Assembly: GCF_030403775.1 (NCBI RefSeq) | Contig: NZ_JAQMWQ010000008.1 | Span: 56,422-120,421 of the forward strand | Direction: 5' to 3' | DNA: 64,000 nt | From: Paenibacillus sp. BSR1-1 | GTDB lineage: Bacteria; Bacillota; Bacilli; Bacillales; Cytobacillaceae | In this document: piece by piece, positions 32,753 to 42,094 of the stretch | Numbering within the stretch: the first letter of the stretch is position 1 | Layout: each line of letters begins with the position of its first letter | Notes under the pieces: generated by a model | The model's input: only the letters and a program-made list of their open reading frames with translations | The model's database searches: none | What the model was told of the DNA's origin: nothing | Program-made: the position numbers and the translations under genes

Positions 32753-34213
32753 TTATATACACTCTAATTCTACTTTAACTATAGTGCCAACACCTGGCTG
32801 GCTTTCGATTTTCATTATACCGTTATGTTCCTGTATAATTTTGTTGCTGACAGTTAGTCCAAGTCCAATTCCTTTATCCTTTGTGGTATAAAATGGAGTT
32901 CCTAGAAAACCCATGAGCTCTGTATCGATCCCTATACCTTCATCCCTAAAACTAACAAGTACCCTTTTGTTCTCTATTTTTTGGATATTAATATGTACAT
33001 TCCCGCCGTTTGGCATCGACTCAATAGCATTCTTAAGGAAATTGACAAACACCTGCTTTAATTGGTGCGGACTGCAAAGTAACTCAATATCACCCAATAG
33101 ATACGCCCTCTTGATTTGAACATTATGTAGTAACGCCTGCGGATGTAGAACATTAATCGTACTATCTAATATCCCTATTAAATTTTCCTTCTCAAATTGA
33201 ATGGCCTGCGGTTTTGCTAAGGACATAAACTCATTTACAATCATATCAATTCGGTCTAGTTCGTTCATAATAATAGATAAGTAGTTATCTTGTTTACCCT
33301 TCTCACTCGTACTTTTCAATAGTTTTGAAAAGCCCTTTAATGAGGTTAAAGGATTGCGAATTTCATGCGCCACGCCTGCAGCCAGCTGGCCAATGATTGA
33401 TAGTCGGTCTAAATTGCGAAGAGCATCGTCGTTTTTTACCCTGTCTGTTATATTCCTTCCAACTGCCACAAATGAATCAATTTCTTTTTGCTCGTTATAA
33501 ATCGGTGAAATATTAGTTTCAGAATAGATTACATCGTTATCAACGGTTTTAATCCTAATTTGAAACAGCTGTGGTTCTCCAGTATCAATTAAGTTTTGAA
33601 CTACGGTGTCAAAATATTCTTTATCCTCAGGAAAGATAATATCATAGACATTTTTACCAACTAATTGCTCTGGAGTATACCCAATCCCTTTCTCATGAGA
33701 TGGAGAAGCATATAGAATCTTTTTATCTTTCGTATAAACCTTGATCATATCAGAGGTGTTTTCAGTAATTAGTTCATATAGCTCCCGTGTTCTTTTTAAT
33801 TCCCTTTCAGTATTCAGGTGCCCTGTAATATCACGGTAAATGGCCATTATGGCGATAATATCTCCATTAGAGTTTCGGAAAGGAGAATAGGATACAGCGA
33901 TATCAAGAACGGTTCCATCTTTATGGAAACGCTGTGTTACTATATCATGAAAAGCTTTTCCCCGTTTGACGGCCTCTATTATTTCGATCACTATTTCAGG
34001 ATTCGGGAATTCAGTAAATCTCTTCCCAATGATATCTTCCTCGGTATAACCAAATATTTTAGTATACATCCGGTTTATTCGAATAAAACGATTGTCCATA
34101 TCGACTAAACAAATTCCATCGACTGTACAATCTAGAAAAAGATCGATTAACTCATCAGGATTATAGATGACAGATTCATTTGCTTCACCAAATATCTGAA
34201 AACTCTTCGACAT
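32753..34213 (-). CDS. PAS-domain sensor histidine kinase (sporulation-kinase type)
   Basis: A 486-residue soluble kinase with its start at ATG 34213 (GGGGAGATC upstream). Two PAS domains are visible: the first with FLDCTVDGICLVDMDNRFIR near residue 28 and a PAC end (YRDITGHLNTERELKRTREL), the second with YTKDKKILYASPSHEKGIGY near 150. The phosphoacceptor helix is GVAHEIRNPLTSLKGFS near 280, and the ATPase domain has NFLKNAIESMPNGG, DEGIGID and GIGLGLTVSN. There are no membrane segments. Kinases of this shape (KinA/KinE-like) feed the sporulation phosphorelay; that role is inferred. No response regulator is adjacent. Confidence 0.9.
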   Translation of the reverse strand: MSKSFQIFGEANESVIYNPDELIDLFLDCTVDGICLVDMDNRFIRINRMYTKIFGYTEEDIIGKRFTEFPNPEIVIEIIEAVKRGKAFHDIVTQRFHKDGTVLDIAVSYSPFRNSNGDIIAIMAIYRDITGHLNTERELKRTRELYELITENTSDMIKVYTKDKKILYASPSHEKGIGYTPEQLVGKNVYDIIFPEDKEYFDTVVQNLIDTGEPQLFQIRIKTVDNDVIYSETNISPIYNEQKEIDSFVAVGRNITDRVKNDDALRNLDRLSIIGQLAAGVAHEIRNPLTSLKGFSKLLKSTSEKGKQDNYLSIIMNELDRIDMIVNEFMSLAKPQAIQFEKENLIGILDSTINVLHPQALLHNVQIKRAYLLGDIELLCSPHQLKQVFVNFLKNAIESMPNGGNVHINIQKIENKRVLVSFRDEGIGIDTELMGFLGTPFYTTKDKGIGLGLTVSNKIIQEHNGIMKIESQPGVGTIVKVELECI

Positions 34214-34311
34214 AGAGATCTCCCCAAACAATCAATTATTCTCATTCATCATATCCATTTTACAGAATAATACGATAAAGAAAAGAGAAATTTTTGAATA
34301 TTATTATCTAT

Positions 34312-34370
34312 GGTGTCAGGCACCACAAAAGGACATTCATCCAATTTTGTCCACTGCAGGCGGACAGTTT
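34312..34370. repeat. REP-like left half with decayed core
   Basis: GGTGTCAGGCACC (34312-34324) is followed by AAAGGACATTCATCC and TTTTGTCCACTGCAGGCGGACA. The right arm is lost. It lies between the kinase gene and the terminator that overlaps the DUF418 gene end. Confidence 0.78.
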
Positions 34371-34418
34371 GTTGTTTTTGTTTTGTTTTTGGGAATTTTA
34401 TTTTTGTTTGAGAAAGAG

Positions 34419-34463
34419 GCGGTTTCTATAGGAAAGGAAACTGGCCTCATTCTTTTTTTAGTA
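34419..34463. terminator. Hairpin overlapping the end of the DUF418 gene
   Basis: GAGGCGGTTTC and GAAACTGGCCTC form a stem with one mismatch and one bulge, followed by ATTCTTTTTTT on the plus strand. The DUF418 stop codon (34447) lies within this region. A plus-strand role would imply a former plus-strand transcript. Confidence 0.6.
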
Positions 34464-35439
34464 TTGGGGGTACTTGAAGGTATGTTACCATCCGCCAAAT
34501 CCACTCGAACGGGCCGAATCGAAAGAAGCGGAGCCATAAAGTGCTGAAAATCAACTGGATAATATAAATGGCCATACATAGAAAAAAGGACTGGACATAT
34601 GTGATTCGGTTAAATAAATTAAGGGCCTCCCCTGCTAGCAAAATTAGGCCTGTTTGCGAAACATAGTTCGTCAGTGCCATCCTGCCATAGCTTTTCAAAG
34701 GAGAGAGAACCTTTCGCACAATTGGAATTTGCAATAACAAAATGAATAGCCCAATATAAAAAGCTGAGACAATTGGACCAATTGTAATTCCAATATTGAA
34801 GAACCTTTGCACCTCAGGGTCATTCTCAGCCCCCATTACCGGCAAATTCTGATACTGATAGATCAATCCCAATCCACTTAATACAGTCATAATACTTGTA
34901 AAAGTAACAATTGTTTTCAAACGATTAGAAATCCTTTCAAACACCTGAAACTGTCCGGCAGCAATTCCTAATAGCATAAGTGGTACAACCATAAAGATTT
35001 TGTTCGAAAAAAAACTTAATACAATCAGCATGACAGTTCCGAACACAAGGTTAACGATTTTATTTGCTTTATAAAAAGGCAATATAAAAAGACCGCAAAT
35101 AGCATAAATCGATAAAGCTTCCCCCTGCTGAAACTGGACATGAATTAAACCAAAAATAAACAAAATCAATATCCTTCGTAAAAACAAAATATGGCCCTTT
35201 TTTCCTTTTGCATTGGCTCGGCTGATAAAAAGATAAAACCCGACACCAAACAAAAAAGTAAAGATGGTGTAAAAACGGCCCTCCACAAACAAATAGAGAA
35301 ATCTCCAATAAGAAGCATCCAGTGAACCAGGTTCCGGCGGTGCTACTGAAAGCAAAGGAATAATATTGACGAGGATAATTCCCATAAGGGCAAAGCCTCG
35401 TAAATAATCAAGTGTATCAATCCGATTACTTATATCCAT
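34447..35439 (-). CDS. DUF418 (YeiB-type) integral membrane protein
   Basis: The start is ATG 35439, with AGGAAGG six bases upstream. The 330-residue protein opens with the family signature IDTLDYLRGFALMGIILVNI and has about eight to nine membrane segments. The C-terminal DUF418 region has LKSYGRMALTNYVSQTGLIL near residue 245 and ends in FRFGPFEWIWRMVTYLQ. The family resembles acyltransferase-type membrane proteins, but its reaction is unknown. The gene starts within 12 bases of the end of the phosphatase gene, suggesting cotranscription. Confidence 0.88.
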   Translation of the reverse strand: MDISNRIDTLDYLRGFALMGIILVNIIPLLSVAPPEPGSLDASYWRFLYLFVEGRFYTIFTFLFGVGFYLFISRANAKGKKGHILFLRRILILFIFGLIHVQFQQGEALSIYAICGLFILPFYKANKIVNLVFGTVMLIVLSFFSNKIFMVVPLMLLGIAAGQFQVFERISNRLKTIVTFTSIMTVLSGLGLIYQYQNLPVMGAENDPEVQRFFNIGITIGPIVSAFYIGLFILLLQIPIVRKVLSPLKSYGRMALTNYVSQTGLILLAGEALNLFNRITYVQSFFLCMAIYIIQLIFSTLWLRFFRFGPFEWIWRMVTYLQVPPILKKE

Positions 35440-35450
35440 CGCATTCCTTC

Positions 35451-36005
35451 CTAAACGGTATCTGACACCCATAATCGTTCAACTGTCACTTCATCATTTT
35501 CTAAAAACTGCAGAAGAAACACGTCTGGGTTACTCAAATTTCGCCATTCCTCAAACCCAAAGCCTGACTGGAAGTTCTTTAAGAGTAACGACATTAAATT
35601 CCCATGTGTCACGATAAGCGTGTTTTCCACATCACTTTGCACAACTTCCTTAACCACACTTACAACACGGTTCATCGCTTCTCCGCTAGACTCCCCGCCA
35701 TCAAATTTCAACTCTAGATCATCAAAGGTTTCCTTTAGCTTTTCAAGCCAATCAGGTAAATATTGGGTACTCAATATCCTCTCAGATAACCGTTCATCGA
35801 GCTCAACCATCATATCTTTCTGCTCTGCCAAAGGCTGTATCGATTGAATAGCCCGAACAAATGGACTCGATATGATTCTTTCAATATCTTTATTTGAAAG
35901 AAATCTCGCTAATGTCTCAGCCTGTTGCCCCCCTTTAGATGTTAACCGCGCCTCCAGCTGCTGTTCCTCTGCCTCACAATGCCTAATGACATAAATTCTT
36001 TTCAT
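35451..36005 (-). CDS. Histidine phosphatase family protein
   Basis: The ATG at 36005 follows GGGGGGATTTGGA; a TTG five codons earlier is less likely. The 184-residue protein has the phosphohistidine motif IYVIRHCEAEEQ at residues 4-15, the second Arg in ISSPFVRAIQSIQP near 55, and the catalytic His in TLIVTHGNLMSLLL near 136. Cys replaces the usual Gly in RHG (RHC), a variation seen in some members. It is probably cotranscribed with the DUF418 gene. The substrate is unknown. Confidence 0.85.
   Translation of the reverse strand: MKRIYVIRHCEAEEQQLEARLTSKGGQQAETLARFLSNKDIERIISSPFVRAIQSIQPLAEQKDMMVELDERLSERILSTQYLPDWLEKLKETFDDLELKFDGGESSGEAMNRVVSVVKEVVQSDVENTLIVTHGNLMSLLLKNFQSGFGFEEWRNLSNPDVFLLQFLENDEVTVERLWVSDTV
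35457..35469. repeat. Degenerate REP-like word at the phosphatase/DUF418 junction
   Basis: GGTATCTGACACC differs from GGTGCCTGACACC at two positions. It overlaps the last codons of the phosphatase gene. Confidence 0.5.
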
Positions 36006-36037
36006 TCCAAATCCCCCCAAAACATGTCATCCCATTT

Positions 36038-36643
36038 TTAATATTCCAACCGATAGATTAAAAATCTCTCATTGGGATTATGTTCATAAACATGAGGCAA
36101 TTTAATTTCCAATATCATTTCAAAAGCCGTCTGGTTTTCTAAAAAATATATATAATCCTCAGAAGGATAATATAATACTATTTCCACATCACGCACTGCG
36201 TCTTCCACAGACCGTAAAATATTGTTGATAATATTCCGGAAAACTTGAATCGAAAACGGATTAAAAAAATAAAACCGATTTTCTAGTGGTTTAATCTGAT
36301 ATTCCTCAGCTAGGCAGCAAACAAAGTGAATATGATCGATACCGTTATGTTTCCTTGCATAACTTTTTCGATTTTCAATTGCATCTTTAAAAAGTGATTC
36401 GTCTAACTCCACCCCGAGGACATGGGCATGAAATAAATAATGTATGTAAAAATTCAAACGACCTTTTCCACTGCCAAAGTCCACAATATAATCGCTGCTT
36501 TTTAATTTGTAATGTTGAAAAAGCACCTCTAATGCACTATAGGGAGTTGGTTCATAACGATGATAATGCAAGGATTTGTGGACATCCTTTGGATATCCCT
36601 TTGTTTTAATATTAAACAATTTGTCGTAATAATGTTCTTTCAT
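36038..36643 (-). CDS. SAM-dependent methyltransferase-like protein
   Basis: The ATG at 36643 has AGGAG seven bases upstream. The 201-residue protein has the cofactor motif I in IVDFGSGKGRLNFYIHY near residue 55 and an acidic end of strand 2 in VLGVELDESLFKDA near 80. It ends strand 4 with FYFFNPFSIQVF, where the NPF tripeptide is like the NPPY of amino-group methyltransferases but shorter. The substrate is unknown. It lies between the phosphatase and an MFS gene, all on the minus strand, with no sign of a joint function. Confidence 0.78.
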   Translation of the reverse strand: MKEHYYDKLFNIKTKGYPKDVHKSLHYHRYEPTPYSALEVLFQHYKLKSSDYIVDFGSGKGRLNFYIHYLFHAHVLGVELDESLFKDAIENRKSYARKHNGIDHIHFVCCLAEEYQIKPLENRFYFFNPFSIQVFRNIINNILRSVEDAVRDVEIVLYYPSEDYIYFLENQTAFEMILEIKLPHVYEHNPNERFLIYRLEY

Positions 36644-36693
36644 AGTTGACTCCTGTGTATGCATGATTAGGCAGATTGCTGTGGTAATGGATG

Positions 36694-37905
36694 TTACTTA
36701 TTTTTTACACGTATGGCATTCGATGAAACTGAAGCCGAAGAAAGCTTAACGGATAATGGGAAGGCGCAAAGAAGCAGGATAATGATAAAACCAATAACTC
36801 CAGCCCAGCCATATTGTGCCCAGAAAAATCCTCCGGCCGCCCCTGCTATACTTGAGCCACTGTAGTAAAAAAATAAATATAGCGAGGAAGCCTGAGCTTT
36901 TTCCGTTTTCGCTCTTTGCCCTACCCAGCTTGAGGCAATTGAATGTGAGCCGAAAAAGCCAAAGGTAAAAGCGGCAATCCCGAATATTTTTAATACTAAC
37001 GGTTCACCTAAGGTTAATACCGCTCCAAAAAGCATAATCAAAAGTCCAATCCAAAGGACTTTTCGGCGCCCTAGCGAATCAGATAATCGTCCCATCCAAG
37101 TTGAACTGAAGGTACCTGTTAAATAAACGATAAAAATCCATCCGATAATGGTCTGGCTTAACTGATAAGGCGGCTCCAGCAATTGAAAGCCAATATAATT
37201 AAATAAGGTAACAAAGCTTCCCATTAAGATAAACGCAATTCCAAATAAACATAGTAAAGCTGGATCCCTCAAATGACGGAACAAAGAAACAAATAACCCT
37301 TTTAAATTCAAGGGTTTTGGTTTAAAGTTTCGTGATTCCGGCAAATTCAGCCAAAACCAGATACTTAACAATAGGCTGATAACACCGATGCTGCCCATGG
37401 CAATCCGCCACGAAAAAAAGTCCGTAACTGAGCCTGTAATAATTCTCCCAGCCATTCCTCCGATAGAATTGCCGCTTATATAAAGTCCCATTGCCACTCC
37501 CAAACTATTTGGTTCGACCTCTTCTCCGAGATAGGCCATCGCAATGGCGGGAAGGCCCGCAAGAACAACTCCTTGTAGTACACGGAATGCCAGTAATGAC
37601 CCAAAATCAGGGCTAAAAGCCGTAACAATAACAATAAGTGAGGATAAAATTAATGAAGCCGCCATGATAATTTTTCGTCCCCATGCCTCAGAAAATGAAC
37701 TGGTAACCAGCATGAATATGGCGAGAGTAAACGTAGTGACTGATAACGTTAGACTCCCCGTAGCAGCACGCACACCAAACTCTTTTGAGAAAATCGGCAT
37801 AAGCGGCTGTACGTCATAAAGAATGGAAAATGTAACAAAGCCCCCTGCAAAAAGGGCAAGATTTGCTTTACGAAATGCGGTTGTCCCTTGTTGAAGCTTT
37901 CCCAA
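36694..37905 (-). CDS. MFS transporter (YnfM-like)
   Basis: A 403-residue, 12-segment transporter with the YnfM-type opening (FAGGFVTFSILYDVQPLMPIF). The loop 2-3 motif is FSEAWGRKIIM near residue 70, the motif C-like glycine stretch is near GNSIGGMAGRIITG, and the second-half loop has MGRLSDSLGRRKVLW near 265. Members export drugs or arabinose-like compounds; the substrate is unknown. It is monocistronic. Confidence 0.88.
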   Translation of the reverse strand: MGKLQQGTTAFRKANLALFAGGFVTFSILYDVQPLMPIFSKEFGVRAATGSLTLSVTTFTLAIFMLVTSSFSEAWGRKIIMAASLILSSLIVIVTAFSPDFGSLLAFRVLQGVVLAGLPAIAMAYLGEEVEPNSLGVAMGLYISGNSIGGMAGRIITGSVTDFFSWRIAMGSIGVISLLLSIWFWLNLPESRNFKPKPLNLKGLFVSLFRHLRDPALLCLFGIAFILMGSFVTLFNYIGFQLLEPPYQLSQTIIGWIFIVYLTGTFSSTWMGRLSDSLGRRKVLWIGLLIMLFGAVLTLGEPLVLKIFGIAAFTFGFFGSHSIASSWVGQRAKTEKAQASSLYLFFYYSGSSIAGAAGGFFWAQYGWAGVIGFIIILLLCAFPLSVKLSSASVSSNAIRVKNK

Positions 37906-38004
37906 AGAAATCCTTCTCTCATTTTATTTATTCCTTTATCACTTTACTCTTCAATGAGATAAAATTCAATGAATTAGGAACCACCCTGAGTCAATGTTAC
38001 AAAA

Positions 38005-38043
38005 GAAAAAACGGCATGATTCCACTGTTGGAGTCATGCCGTT
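38005..38043 (-). terminator. Terminator of the HD-GYP gene
   Basis: AACGGCATGA and TCATGCCGTT, extended by inner pairing TTCCA/TTGGA, form a long stem. On the minus strand it is followed by TTTTCTTTT. Confidence 0.88.
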
Positions 38044-38048
38044 ATTAT

Positions 38049-39500
38049 TTATAAAGAAGAAATCTGGCGGATAGCCAATTCATCCTTGATTACCTGCGCT
38101 GGATACTGATAAACAGATGGACTTCGCAAACAAAGCTTTTCCCAGGCATCTACACAAATCGGATCAAAATGGGTGCCCTTGTTTTCGATTAAAAGTTTCA
38201 TCGCTTCCGAATGGGGCCAGGCTTTACGGTAAGAACGTTCTGACGTGAGAGCATCATAAACATCAGCAACAGCCATAATTCTAGCAAAGAAGGGTATGTC
38301 TTCGCCTTTTAATCGGTCCGGATAACCGCTGCCATCCCATTTTTCATGATGGGAGCGGATAATTCCCAGCTCTTCCATCATAAAGCCAAGCTCCCTGCAA
38401 ATCTCGTAGCCATCTAAAGGGTGCTTTTCGATAATAGCCCTTTCGTCTGGCTCTAGCTTTCCTGGTTTATTTAAAATCGCATCGGGGACACTAATTTTTC
38501 CGACATCATGAACAAGCCCTCCCTGAACAATCGCGCGCAGCTGTTCCGGGTTCAATCCAAGTTCTTCTGCAAGTTGCAGCGCATACAAGGTAACCCTGAA
38601 GGTATGGCCTACTGTATAGAGATCCTTTTTTTCAGTAGCATTCACTAAAGCTTTGACACTTTGTCCAATACTGTTCATCACTCGTTCGAAAGGGTCGGTT
38701 GTATAAAGGGAGCGAATCGATTCCGCTAGAGTCCCTTTCACGCCATACTGTTTGATGAGTCCGGTAATCATAACAATCATCGAGGCGAGTAATAAGAAGT
38801 GATAAATCCACCAGCTTAGGTTCCATTCCGTCCCTCTTACCATAATAAGCTGCGACGCAATGAACCAGCCGGAACTATATACAATCGATAATTGTAACGG
38901 AAATCGTGTAAATAAATAGGATTGATAATAGCGATAAGCTGTCATGCCATTTAATAACAGTATGACAATCGTCAAAATCGCATTTAACGGCATTACATGT
39001 AATGGAATAATATGGGTAAGATGAGGATTCAGGATTCCGATGATCGAAAAAGTGACTAGCACTGGCGTCCATAACGGAAGCAGCCATCGCTGCCGTTTTG
39101 CTAAAAAAGTTACTAGAGGGTTGTCCGAAGGCAGCGAAGACAACCACATCCAAACCGTTGCCAATAACACGCTTAATTGGGCTGCAATAGCAGGCAAATG
39201 GTAGGCATCCAGAAAGAAATCCGGAGTTCCCAATCCATGAATCGAAAACATTATCCCAAGTGAGAAGAAAGAGAGTGATAGAAAACTAACTTTTATATTG
39301 CGGATTCTTACACCGGCAATCCCAACAGCAATTGCGATAAAACTTGCCAGAAGGGATACGAGACTGACGATATAAAAATGCCCCCTCGGCACCCGGAGAA
39401 ATTCATCTTTTAATATGCCTTGATGAAAAGCCTCAAATAATAAGTAGGGAAACGACGCAGCAATCAACGGCCACAAAAAGCTGTAAGACTTCATAACCAT
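38049..39500 (-). CDS. Membrane HD-GYP domain phosphodiesterase
   Basis: A 483-residue protein. About eight membrane segments fill residues 1-255 and form a sensor module I do not recognise. A cytosolic HD-GYP domain follows: GHTFRVTLYALQLAEELGL, the metal pair in LVHDVGKISVPDAILNKPG near residue 330, HPLDGYEICR, and HHEKWDGSGYPDRLKG near 385, then ADVYDALTSERSYRKAWP. HD-GYP enzymes degrade cyclic di-GMP or related dinucleotides, so this protein probably links a membrane signal to that messenger. There is no partner gene nearby. Confidence 0.9.
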   Translation of the reverse strand: MVMKSYSFLWPLIAASFPYLLFEAFHQGILKDEFLRVPRGHFYIVSLVSLLASFIAIAVGIAGVRIRNIKVSFLSLSFFSLGIMFSIHGLGTPDFFLDAYHLPAIAAQLSVLLATVWMWLSSLPSDNPLVTFLAKRQRWLLPLWTPVLVTFSIIGILNPHLTHIIPLHVMPLNAILTIVILLLNGMTAYRYYQSYLFTRFPLQLSIVYSSGWFIASQLIMVRGTEWNLSWWIYHFLLLASMIVMITGLIKQYGVKGTLAESIRSLYTTDPFERVMNSIGQSVKALVNATEKKDLYTVGHTFRVTLYALQLAEELGLNPEQLRAIVQGGLVHDVGKISVPDAILNKPGKLEPDERAIIEKHPLDGYEICRELGFMMEELGIIRSHHEKWDGSGYPDRLKGEDIPFFARIMAVADVYDALTSERSYRKAWPHSEAMKLLIENKGTHFDPICVDAWEKLCLRSPSVYQYPAQVIKDELAIRQISSL

Positions 39501-39554
39501 CCTCCAAAAACGAGCAGATATTCAATCATATGCTGCAGCACTCCAATTAAAACT

Positions 39555-39583
39555 AAAACCCAGTCAAATGACTGGGTTTTTTT
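39555..39583. terminator. Bidirectional terminator after the amino acid ABC operon
   Basis: AAAACCCAGTCA and TGACTGGGTTTT form a perfect 12-bp stem with a 2-base loop. It has TTT after it on the plus strand and AGTTTT on the minus strand. Confidence 0.9.
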
Positions 39584-39606
39584 GAAAATATTCAACTAAT
39601 TTAACC

Positions 39607-40335
39607 TTAAAGCACCTTACTTAAAAATGCCTTTGTACGCTCATGCTGAGGGTTACTGAATAGTTCATTTGGTATATTTTCTTCTACAATATATCCCCCA
39701 TCCATGAAAATGACTCGATCGCCAACCTCTCTGGCAAAGCCCATCTCATGGGTAACAACCACCATGGTCATTCCTTCTTTTGCGAGCTGTTTCATGACTT
39801 CCAAAACATCTCCAACCATTTCTGGGTCTAGTGCAGAGGTTGGCTCATCAAATAGCATGATTTTCGGATTCATAGCCAGTGCTCTTGCAATGGCAACACG
39901 CTGTTTTTGCCCCCCGGAAAGTTCTCCTGGATAGCTGCTGGCCTTTTCACGCAGGCCTACCTTACCTAATAACTCAATGGCTAATTTTTCCGCTTCTGCT
40001 TTCTCAGTTCCGAGGATTTTAATTGGACCCATCGTAATATTTTCTAACACCGATTTATGCGGGAAGAGATTGAACTGCTGAAAAACCATCCCAACCTCTT
40101 GCCTTACTTTATTAATATTGATTTTTGAATCCGTGATATCATGTCCGTTAATAACCACCTCGCCGCCTGAAATCTCTTCAAGGCGATTTAAACAGCGGAG
40201 GAAGGTACTTTTTCCCGATCCGGAAGGACCGATTACACAAACTACCTCTTTTTCTTTGACTGCGGCATTAATATCTTTTAAAACCTCTACTTTTCCAAAC
40301 GATTTTCTTAAGTTTTTAACAGTGATAATACTCAT
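39607..40335 (-). CDS. glnQ: Polar amino acid (glutamine-type) ABC transporter ATPase
   Basis: A 242-residue nucleotide-binding subunit. It has Walker [16 protein letters not shown] near residue 34, the Q-loop in [10 protein letters not shown], signature [15 protein letters not shown] near 138, Walker [15 protein letters not shown] near 158, and the switch His in [12 protein letters not shown]. The pattern, including the MGFAREV ending, is that of GlnQ/ArtM-type polar amino acid importers. Its start overlaps the permease stop by four bases. It is the last gene of the operon. Confidence 0.93.
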   Translation of the reverse strand: MSIITVKNLRKSFGKVEVLKDINAAVKEKEVVCVIGPSGSGKSTFLRCLNRLEEISGGEVVINGHDITDSKININKVRQEVGMVFQQFNLFPHKSVLENITMGPIKILGTEKAEAEKLAIELLGKVGLREKASSYPGELSGGQKQRVAIARALAMNPKIMLFDEPTSALDPEMVGDVLEVMKQLAKEGMTMVVVTHEMGFAREVGDRVIFMDGGYIVEENIPNELFSNPQHERTKAFLSKVL

Positions 40336-40985
40336 CGAAGCTGAATCCTCCTTTCGATGAAATTAGCAAGAATAGTTAATAAATAGATAATGATAAAATA
40401 AATCACACCGACAGCCAGCCAAATTTTGAACGCTTCAAAAGTTGCTGAAGCCTGAATTTGTCCTTGCTGTGTTAAATCGGCTATCCCGATAACAGATAAA
40501 AGAGACGTATCCTTTAAGCTGATAATAGACTGGTTCGTGATGGTAGGAAGCATTCTCCTAAAAGCCTGCGGAAGCACGACATAGCGCATCGTTTGGGAGG
40601 CTGTAAAACCAATCGATCTTGCGGCTTCCGTTTGCCCTTTATCAATTGACTGAATACCAGCGCGAATGATCTCAGCAAAATATGCCCCTGCATTGATGGC
40701 AACTGTGATAATCCCAGCCGTTGTACTATTCAATGACACTATATGAAGGGAATTGACACCAAAATAAATAAAGAACAATTGCACAATAAATGGTGTTCCG
40801 CGAATCGCGTCAACATATATCTTTGCAATCCAGTTCAAAATCTTTATTGGGGCTAATCGTAATAAGGCCACAACCAAACCAATTAAAAAACCTAGAATAA
40901 TAGCTATTACAAATATATAGAGGGTTACTTGAAGCCCTTTTAATAATATAGGCAGTGCTGCTGAAATTATATCCATCCTAATCAT
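40332..40985 (-). CDS. Polar amino acid ABC transporter permease
   Basis: A 217-residue permease of the HisM/GlnP family with about five membrane segments. The EAA-type loop is [20 protein letters not shown] near residue 110, followed by [11 protein letters not shown]. Only one permease gene is present, so the channel is probably a homodimer. It is translated after a GC-rich intercistronic hairpin that would lower its level relative to the binding protein. Confidence 0.93.
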   Translation of the reverse strand: MIRMDIISAALPILLKGLQVTLYIFVIAIILGFLIGLVVALLRLAPIKILNWIAKIYVDAIRGTPFIVQLFFIYFGVNSLHIVSLNSTTAGIITVAINAGAYFAEIIRAGIQSIDKGQTEAARSIGFTASQTMRYVVLPQAFRRMLPTITNQSIISLKDTSLLSVIGIADLTQQGQIQASATFEAFKIWLAVGVIYFIIIYLLTILANFIERRIQLR

Positions 40986-40992
40986 CCCCTTT

Positions 40993-41020
40993 CAAAAAGA
41001 AAGCGCGCAGGTTCGCGCGC
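40993..41020 (-). terminator. Intercistronic attenuating hairpin
   Basis: GCGCGC and GCGCGC (with one more C/G pair) form a GC-only stem around GAACCT. On the minus strand it is followed by TTTCTTTTTG, between the binding-protein and permease genes. It would act as a partial terminator or mRNA stabiliser, allowing excess binding protein. Confidence 0.8.
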
Positions 41021-41038
41021 ATTAAGTTTGGCTATCTA

Positions 41039-41815
41039 TTATTCACCAAGATAAGTTTTAATGATTTTATCGTAAGTTCCATCTTTCTTCAGCTCAGCAA
41101 GACCTTTGTCAATTTTTTTCAAAAGATCTTGATTTTGTCCTTTTAATACGGCAATTCCATATTGGTCTCCATTTAAGCGGTCACCAACGATTTTTAAGCC
41201 AAGGTCTTTTTGGGCAATAGCATAAGAGATTACTGGGTAATCTTCAATAAGTGCATCAGCATTTCCGTTTGATACTTCTTGGAACATTGCTGGGCTGTCG
41301 TTAAATTGAACAACATTGATTCCTAGCTTAGCTGCATTATCCTGTGCATATTTCGCACCAGTTGTTCCTTTTTTAACTGCAACAGTTTTGCCTTTTAGGT
41401 CATCAACAGATTTAATAGTTGAATTATCATTTTTTACAACCACTGTTAGTCCTGCATCAAAATACGGTGTTGAGAAATCGACTACTTTCTTTCTTTCATC
41501 CGTAATACTCATACCAGCAATAGCAACATCTAATTGATTCGCTTGCATAGCTGGGATAATTCCGCCGAAATCCATTGGGGAAAGTTCAATTTTAAAGCCT
41601 TGGTTTTTCGCAATCGCATTGATTAAATCAATATCAATTCCTTTATAATCGTTACCTTCTTTAAATTCAAACGGAGGATATGTCGTATCGACACCAACTT
41701 TATATACTTTGCCGCCGCCTTTTTCTTCTTTTCCACTTTTTGTATCAGTGCTTCCACAAGCAGCAATAAAGATTGATAGAATCAGAAACAAGCTTAATAA
41801 ACCCAATTTCTTCAT
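41039..41815 (-). CDS. Polar amino acid-binding lipoprotein (GlnH type)
   Basis: A 258-residue family 3 solute-binding protein. The signal peptide ends in FIAAC (Cys20), so it is lipid-anchored outside the membrane. The binding-site pattern is VGVDTTYPPFEFKEGNDYKG near residue 43, LDVAIAGMSITDERKKVVDF near 95 and KGTTGAKYAQ near 150. It is first in the operon with the permease and ATPase genes. Glutamine or another polar amino acid is the likely ligand. The 280 bases upstream are A/T-rich, with TATATT as a possible -10 box and a GGAATTTATATTCC palindrome. Confidence 0.92.
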   Translation of the reverse strand: MKKLGLLSLFLILSIFIAACGSTDTKSGKEEKGGGKVYKVGVDTTYPPFEFKEGNDYKGIDIDLINAIAKNQGFKIELSPMDFGGIIPAMQANQLDVAIAGMSITDERKKVVDFSTPYFDAGLTVVVKNDNSTIKSVDDLKGKTVAVKKGTTGAKYAQDNAAKLGINVVQFNDSPAMFQEVSNGNADALIEDYPVISYAIAQKDLGLKIVGDRLNGDQYGIAVLKGQNQDLLKKIDKGLAELKKDGTYDKIIKTYLGE

Positions 41816-42045
41816 TTAAGTCACCCCTATATTTTTTTGATAATTCTTTTTTGCAGAATATATTGAATTTCCCTTACTAATATAGCATAGTTATTAATCT
41901 TTTAAAAAGTAAAAATTATTGGAATATAAATTCCTTTTAGTAAATAAATATACTAAGAGCATGCTGTACCATTGTCGCTGCTATATTTTAAGAGGTATTA
42001 CAAATAGTAATTTGAATACAAAATAAATTTTGAATAATATTGTTA

Positions 42046-42088
42046 AAACAAAAGCCCTACTACTTTTTAGGTAATAGGGCTTTTGTTT
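42046..42088 (-). terminator. Terminator of the VWA gene
   Basis: AACAAAAGCCCTA and TAGGGCTTTTGTT form a long stem; on the minus strand it ends in TTTTGTTTTAAC. Confidence 0.88.
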
Positions 42089-42094
42089 ACTTTT

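Noticed and set aside
34347..34547. 66-codon plus-strand ORF with hydrophobic stretch
   Set aside because: It starts in a decayed REP core, runs through a hairpin and overlaps the DUF418 gene antisense; no ribosome binding site is seen.
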